The notes beneath the pieces are model-generated. The model was not told where the DNA came from and did not search any database. It saw nothing but the letters and a program-made list of their open reading frames with translations. Source: Clostridiales bacterium (GTDB lineage: Bacteria; Bacillota; Clostridia; Lachnospirales; WQUN01). Taken from it: a DNA stretch of 8,415 nucleotides. Positions within the stretch are counted from its first letter, which is position 1. Each line of letters opens with the position of its first letter. The position numbers and the translations under genes were made by a program. The stretch spans positions 1 to 8,415 of the forward strand of contig JAISZF010000155.1 of the NCBI GenBank assembly GCA_031269415.1. Direction: 5' to 3'. This document shows, piece after piece, positions 6,894 to 8,415 of this stretch.

Positions 6894-7787
6894 ATGAGCT
6901 TGTCTTACACGGATGACGCGCTTTATGACGGCACTGAACTGCGTGCGGGTTTTAACGAAGCCGACGGCACATGGGAGGTTATCGTTAAGTACAGCGGCGA
7001 TCTGTCCCGTTTAACAGCCGATCTGGGTGCGCGGGCGGAGATCTTGACGGAGTCGCTGGCTATTATTACGTTGGACGAAGGCGGGATCCACGCTTTGAAC
7101 AGGTACAGTGAGATTGAATATATTGAGATGCCGAAAAACCTCTCGTTCACGTTACAGAACGCTGTCGGGCGTTCCTGCATCTCCGTTGTGCAGAGTGAGT
7201 TAAGCTTCAATTTGACGGGCAGCGGCGTAATCGTCGCCGTTATAGATTCCGGTATAGATTATACCCATCCGGATTTCCGAAATGCGGACGGCACAAGCCG
7301 TATATTGTATATTTGGGATCAGTCCGCCGCTAGTGGCGGGGAAGCGCCGAATGGGTTTAACCACGGCGTGGAGTATGGCAATGACGCGCTGAACGCCGCG
7401 CTGAAAGAAATTCAGCCGTTTTCCGTAATACCGGAGTTAGACACCATCGGGCACGGAACCACGGTGGCGGGCGTCGCCGCCGGGAATGGCCGAGCAAGCA
7501 GAGGCACGAATATGGGCGCCGCGCCGGAGGCGTCGATCATTGCCGTGCGCTTGGGGCGAACGGGCGAACGATCCTTTGTGCGAGATACAGAATTGATGCG
7601 CGCTGTTAAATACTGTATAGAAAAGGCTATGTCGTTGAATATGCCGATATCGATCAATATCAGCTACGGCACCAACAACGGCTCGCACGACGGGAAATCG
7701 CTGTTCGAAACGTATGTGGATGAGATGGCGCGGAAATGGAAGACAAATATTATTGTGGCGGCGGGGAATGAGGCGGCGGGATTATAG
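6894..7787 (+). pseudogene. Csp-like S8 protease, truncated before the catalytic Ser
   Basis: This is a paralog of the protease at 1302-3023. A prodomain covers about 1-100 and the subtilase core begins near 108. Asp118 (AVIDSGID), His187 (IGHGT), the substrate-binding Ser257 (NISYGTNNGSHDG) and the oxyanion Asn292 (AAGNE) are present. The frame stops at residue 297 just after Asn. The jelly-roll insert, the GTSxAA Ser block and the C-terminal helix, roughly the last 270 residues, are absent. No other plus-strand frame downstream continues the homology, so this is a deletion or junction rather than a simple frameshift. The start is supported by GGCGGG (6881-6886), 7 nt upstream of ATG. The gene is divergent from the SleC-like gene. 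The product would lack the nucleophile and cannot be an active protease. A role like the pseudoprotease CspC is unlikely because half the fold is missing. Confidence 0.85.
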
Positions 7788-7860
7788 GGTTAGTTACTGT
7801 CAGATCACGAAAATCATCTATAGTAAGATTCATGATCTCTTCTTCTGACGTTTCTTTCAT
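7750..7860 (-). CDS. Small 36-aa protein with strong Shine-Dalgarno, running antisense into the truncated protease
   Basis: On the minus strand AGGAGGT lies 5 nt upstream of ATG (7860-7858), an excellent ribosome binding site. The product starts MKETSEEEIMNLTIDDF, an acidic segment, and ends IIPPPHSPPPQ. The last dozen or so residues are the antisense reading of the truncated protease gene, with which it overlaps by 38 nt. The native 3' end was probably replaced at the junction near 7782, so this is likely the N-terminal part of a longer gene. I do not recognise the family. It follows the 86-aa gene on the same strand after about 120 nt and may belong to the same operon. Confidence 0.5.
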   Translation of the reverse strand: MKETSEEEIMNLTIDDFRDLTVTNPIIPPPHSPPPQ

Positions 7861-7933
7861 CTCTACCTCCTGATGTCACTATTTACCTCTATATCGCTGT
7901 TCTGTAGGAAAAAACAAATTTTCTCCTTCTTCG

Positions 7934-7967
7934 AAACCGCTCCCGATAGGATTATTGAGAGCGGCTT
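7934..7967. repeat. Inverted repeat between the two small minus-strand genes
   Basis: AAACCGCTC (7934-7942) and GAGCGGCTT (7959-7967) form a 9-bp stem with one G-U pair on one strand and a 16-nt loop. It lies 16 nt past the stop of the 86-aa gene. No T-tract follows immediately on the minus strand; a T-run is present further on (TTTGTTTTTTCC on the minus strand, about 7904-7915). It may be a weak attenuating terminator or a processing hairpin. Confidence 0.4.
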
Positions 7968-7983
7968 ATACATAAGTAATTAC

Positions 7984-8244
7984 TTAGCAATTTTCTATAA
8001 GCTCAACAATCCTATCCATTTTATTATTATATTGCTCGCCGCGCGGTATCTCCTTAAATTTCTTATAAAGCAATTCTCTGATTACATCAATGTCGCACTC
8101 GATGACTTCCCTTAATTCGTCGTCCTCTGTTTCATTGGATAAATCATAATAAATTGTTATTGAGAACTTTTTTGCGTCACCGCCCGATGAGATCTCTTCG
8201 CGGGTAATGAATTTTGTCTGATGTTTTAATTGCGTGTTTATCAT
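7984..8244 (-). CDS. 86-aa protein of unknown function, overlapping the BrnT-like gene
   Basis: The ATG overlaps the stop of the upstream BrnT-like frame as ATGA, and GGAGG lies 7 nt before the start on the minus strand, both good signs of a real translated gene. The protein has a beta-prone middle (KKFSITIYYDLS), an acidic stretch (NETEDDELREVIECDID) and a charged helical C-terminus with a terminal Cys. There is no signal peptide or membrane segment. Translational coupling to a toxin-like gene makes an antitoxin or toxin-associated protein conceivable, but it does not resemble the usual BrnA antitoxin that I know, so the function is left open. The sequence is AT-richer than the germination genes. 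Confidence 0.7.
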   Translation of the reverse strand: MINTQLKHQTKFITREEISSGGDAKKFSITIYYDLSNETEDDELREVIECDIDVIRELLYKKFKEIPRGEQYNNKMDRIVELIENC

Positions 8245-8415
8245 AATTCGCCTCCATCCACATATATAAGTACCCAGTCAGGCCCAGCTCGCCTTGCTGA
8301 AATTATCCTAACGGTATCTTTTGATCTTATGCAGTGGCATACCAATAACAGACGGGACCTCCTGCTCATACCTATTACATATAACCTGTTTTCATCATGT
8401 GTTGTATGCGTTCTG
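8241..8415 (-). CDS. BrnT-family toxin, C-terminal part (5' end outside window)
   Basis: The minus-strand frame from 8414 to TGA at 8243-8241 encodes 57 residues containing the conserved end of the BrnT ribonuclease toxin fold: HDENRLYVIGMS, RLLLVCHCIR and VRIISARRA. BrnT proteins are about 90 aa, normally end soon after the 'IISARxA' block, and are followed by the antitoxin gene brnA. Here the last 14 residues (GPDWVLIYVDGGEL) do not look like the usual charged 'TKRE' ending, so the tail may be divergent or altered. The start lies beyond the window edge. The stop overlaps the start of the 86-aa gene, indicating an operon read leftward. Confidence 0.75.
   Translation of the reverse strand, partial: RTHTTHDENRLYVIGMSRRSRLLLVCHCIRSKDTVRIISARRAGPDWVLIYVDGGEL

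Noticed and set aside
7873..8115. Plus-strand 80-aa frame
   Set aside because: It has no ribosome binding site and overlaps the well-supported minus-strand 86-aa gene; its hydrophobic look comes from antisense reading of AT-rich DNA.

Overview
The window looks like chromosome from a spore-forming member of the Bacillota, class Clostridia. The evidence is two Csp-type subtilisin-like proteases flanking a SleC-like spore-cortex hydrolase. In known Clostridia these proteins form the germination cascade in which Csp proteases activate the zymogen proSleC. GC-leaning coding DNA is interrupted by visibly AT-richer accessory stretches. No replicon, phage or transposase gene is visible. The lineage below class is not resolvable by eye.

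Layout: (1) Bases 1-1227 (+) hold the 3' part of a gene for a copper-amine-oxidase-like stalk domain followed by two cysteine-less thioredoxin-like domains. (2) Bases 1302-3023 (+) hold a complete Csp-type S8 protease with Asp, His, Asn and Ser in place and a beta-rich insert before the Ser block. It has a promoter-like element, an inverted repeat upstream and a terminator hairpin downstream. (3) Bases 3054-3912 are a gene-poor scar. It contains an rsgA fragment broken at both ends, two related hairpin repeats in inverted orientation (one a 103-bp element with perfect 11-bp terminal inverted repeats) and an AT-rich spacer. (4) Bases 3913-6753 (-) hold a large SleC-like protein: N-terminal beta domain, SpoIID-like domain, four peptidoglycan-binding domains, then a Q/T-rich tail with 33-bp tandem repeats. 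(5) Bases 6894-7787 (+) hold a second Csp-type protease, divergent from the SleC-like gene and cut off just after the oxyanion-hole Asn. (6) Bases 7750-8415 (-) are an AT-rich segment with three closely packed small genes: the C-terminal part of a BrnT-like toxin, an 86-aa unknown overlapping it by ATGA, and a 36-aa peptide with an excellent Shine-Dalgarno whose 3' end reads antisense into the truncated protease.

In working terms, items 2, 4 and 5 make a plausible germination module of activating protease and cortex hydrolase. One protease is intact and the other has lost its catalytic Ser half. The boundary near base 7782 is a sharp junction between the germination locus and a toxin-antitoxin-like accessory segment. 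It could be a real rearrangement or an assembly join.
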